Assembly (NCBI GenBank): GCA_014155875.1
Contig: JACEFZ010025839.1
Span: forward strand, 220,001-284,000
Source of the DNA: Cepaea nemoralis
Taxonomy: Eukaryota; Mollusca; Gastropoda; Stylommatophora; Helicidae
Direction of reading: 5' to 3'
Length of the DNA: 64,000 nt
Below the pieces are notes generated by a model. That model was not told the origin of the DNA and ran no database searches. It saw only the letters and a program-made list of their open reading frames with translations. Below are positions 63,669 through 64,000 of this stretch, piece by piece; position 1 is the first letter of the stretch; each line of letters starts with the position of its first letter. The position numbers and the translations under genes were made by a program.

Positions 63669-64000
63669 AAGTGACTACTCCACCATCATTAGCAACATGT
63701 AGTATGTAGGTAATTACATCATGCCATGAATGTAATATCGTCATGTGTATATGAATGTATATTGAGTATTCGCAAATGTAAAAATTAAAAAAAAAAACAC
63801 AACACACTCTGTAAATACACATTGTTATGTACGAAATAAACGTTTAACACAAACCAAGCAAAACAAAATTTATCAGTGCAATTCTGTTATTTATCAGTAT
63901 CTTGTCAGCTTGGTTGAATGTTGTCTTTTCGAGGCTTTTTCGTGTGTGAAGTCGTTTCTTATGTTGTTTAAACCTGTTATTTCCAATAATCATATCATTT
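63669..64000. other. No feature recognised
   Basis: AT-rich, with an A-run at 63787-63797. Nothing assignable. Confidence 0.4.

Overview
The window looks like repeat-dominated, intergenic DNA from an invertebrate animal. No ordinary host gene, rRNA or tRNA gene can be supported. Almost everything recognisable is a transposable element or a tandem repeat: many 3'-terminal fragments of endonuclease-type non-LTR retrotransposons, at least four tRNA-headed SINE families, one complete Ty3/gypsy-type LTR element, a solo LTR, hAT, mariner and Helitron elements, and long GACA, GA, TA and CAGT microsatellites. A lophotrochozoan such as a mollusc would fit this mixture. That is inference from repeat style, not from a diagnostic gene.

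Layout. 1-9.9 kb: the end of a hAT MITE, a two-copy 420-bp repeat split by LINE-A, a 61-bp minisatellite, RNase-H LINE remnants, scattered SINEs, a foldback palindrome and a 45-bp minisatellite. 10-12 kb: a LINE with RT and RNase H inside a 70-bp minisatellite. 13-16.3 kb: a decayed mariner, then a hAT element that split an older open reading frame. 16.4-20.1 kb: a nearly full-length LINE (LINE-L) nested in a LINE-C copy. 20.6-27.8 kb: minisatellite, SINEs, a composite GACA array and a 359-bp hAT MITE. 28.2-30.5 kb: a roughly 57-bp minisatellite holding a second LINE-L copy and a LINE-B fragment. 35.0-35.7 kb: a solo LTR. 39.25-48.17 kb: the LTR retrotransposon. 49-56.6 kb: SINEs, microsatellites and a small mariner MITE. 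56.8-60.8 kb: a LINE-H copy carrying three nested insertions. 61.1-63.3 kb: an RT fragment, a non-autonomous Helitron and a zinc-knuckle ORF1-like remnant.

The most notable object is the 8.9-kb element at 39253-48168. Its RT and RNase H are of Ty3/gypsy type, but integrase lies upstream of RT, so the order is Gag-protease-integrase-RT-RNase H. That is the arrangement of the Gmr1-like group, first described from deuterostomes. It has 2.16-kb LTRs, perfect GTGAC target duplications, a SCAN-like capsid region and three frameshifts, and it sits inside a SINE whose two halves flank it.

Elements within the window relate to each other mainly by nesting, and several nests can be ordered in time from their target-site duplications. 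LINE family letters (A, B, C, D, E, F, G, H, J, K, L), SINE numbers (S1-S4) and minisatellite numbers (M1, M2) are local labels used only here. All coordinates and similarity judgements were made by eye.
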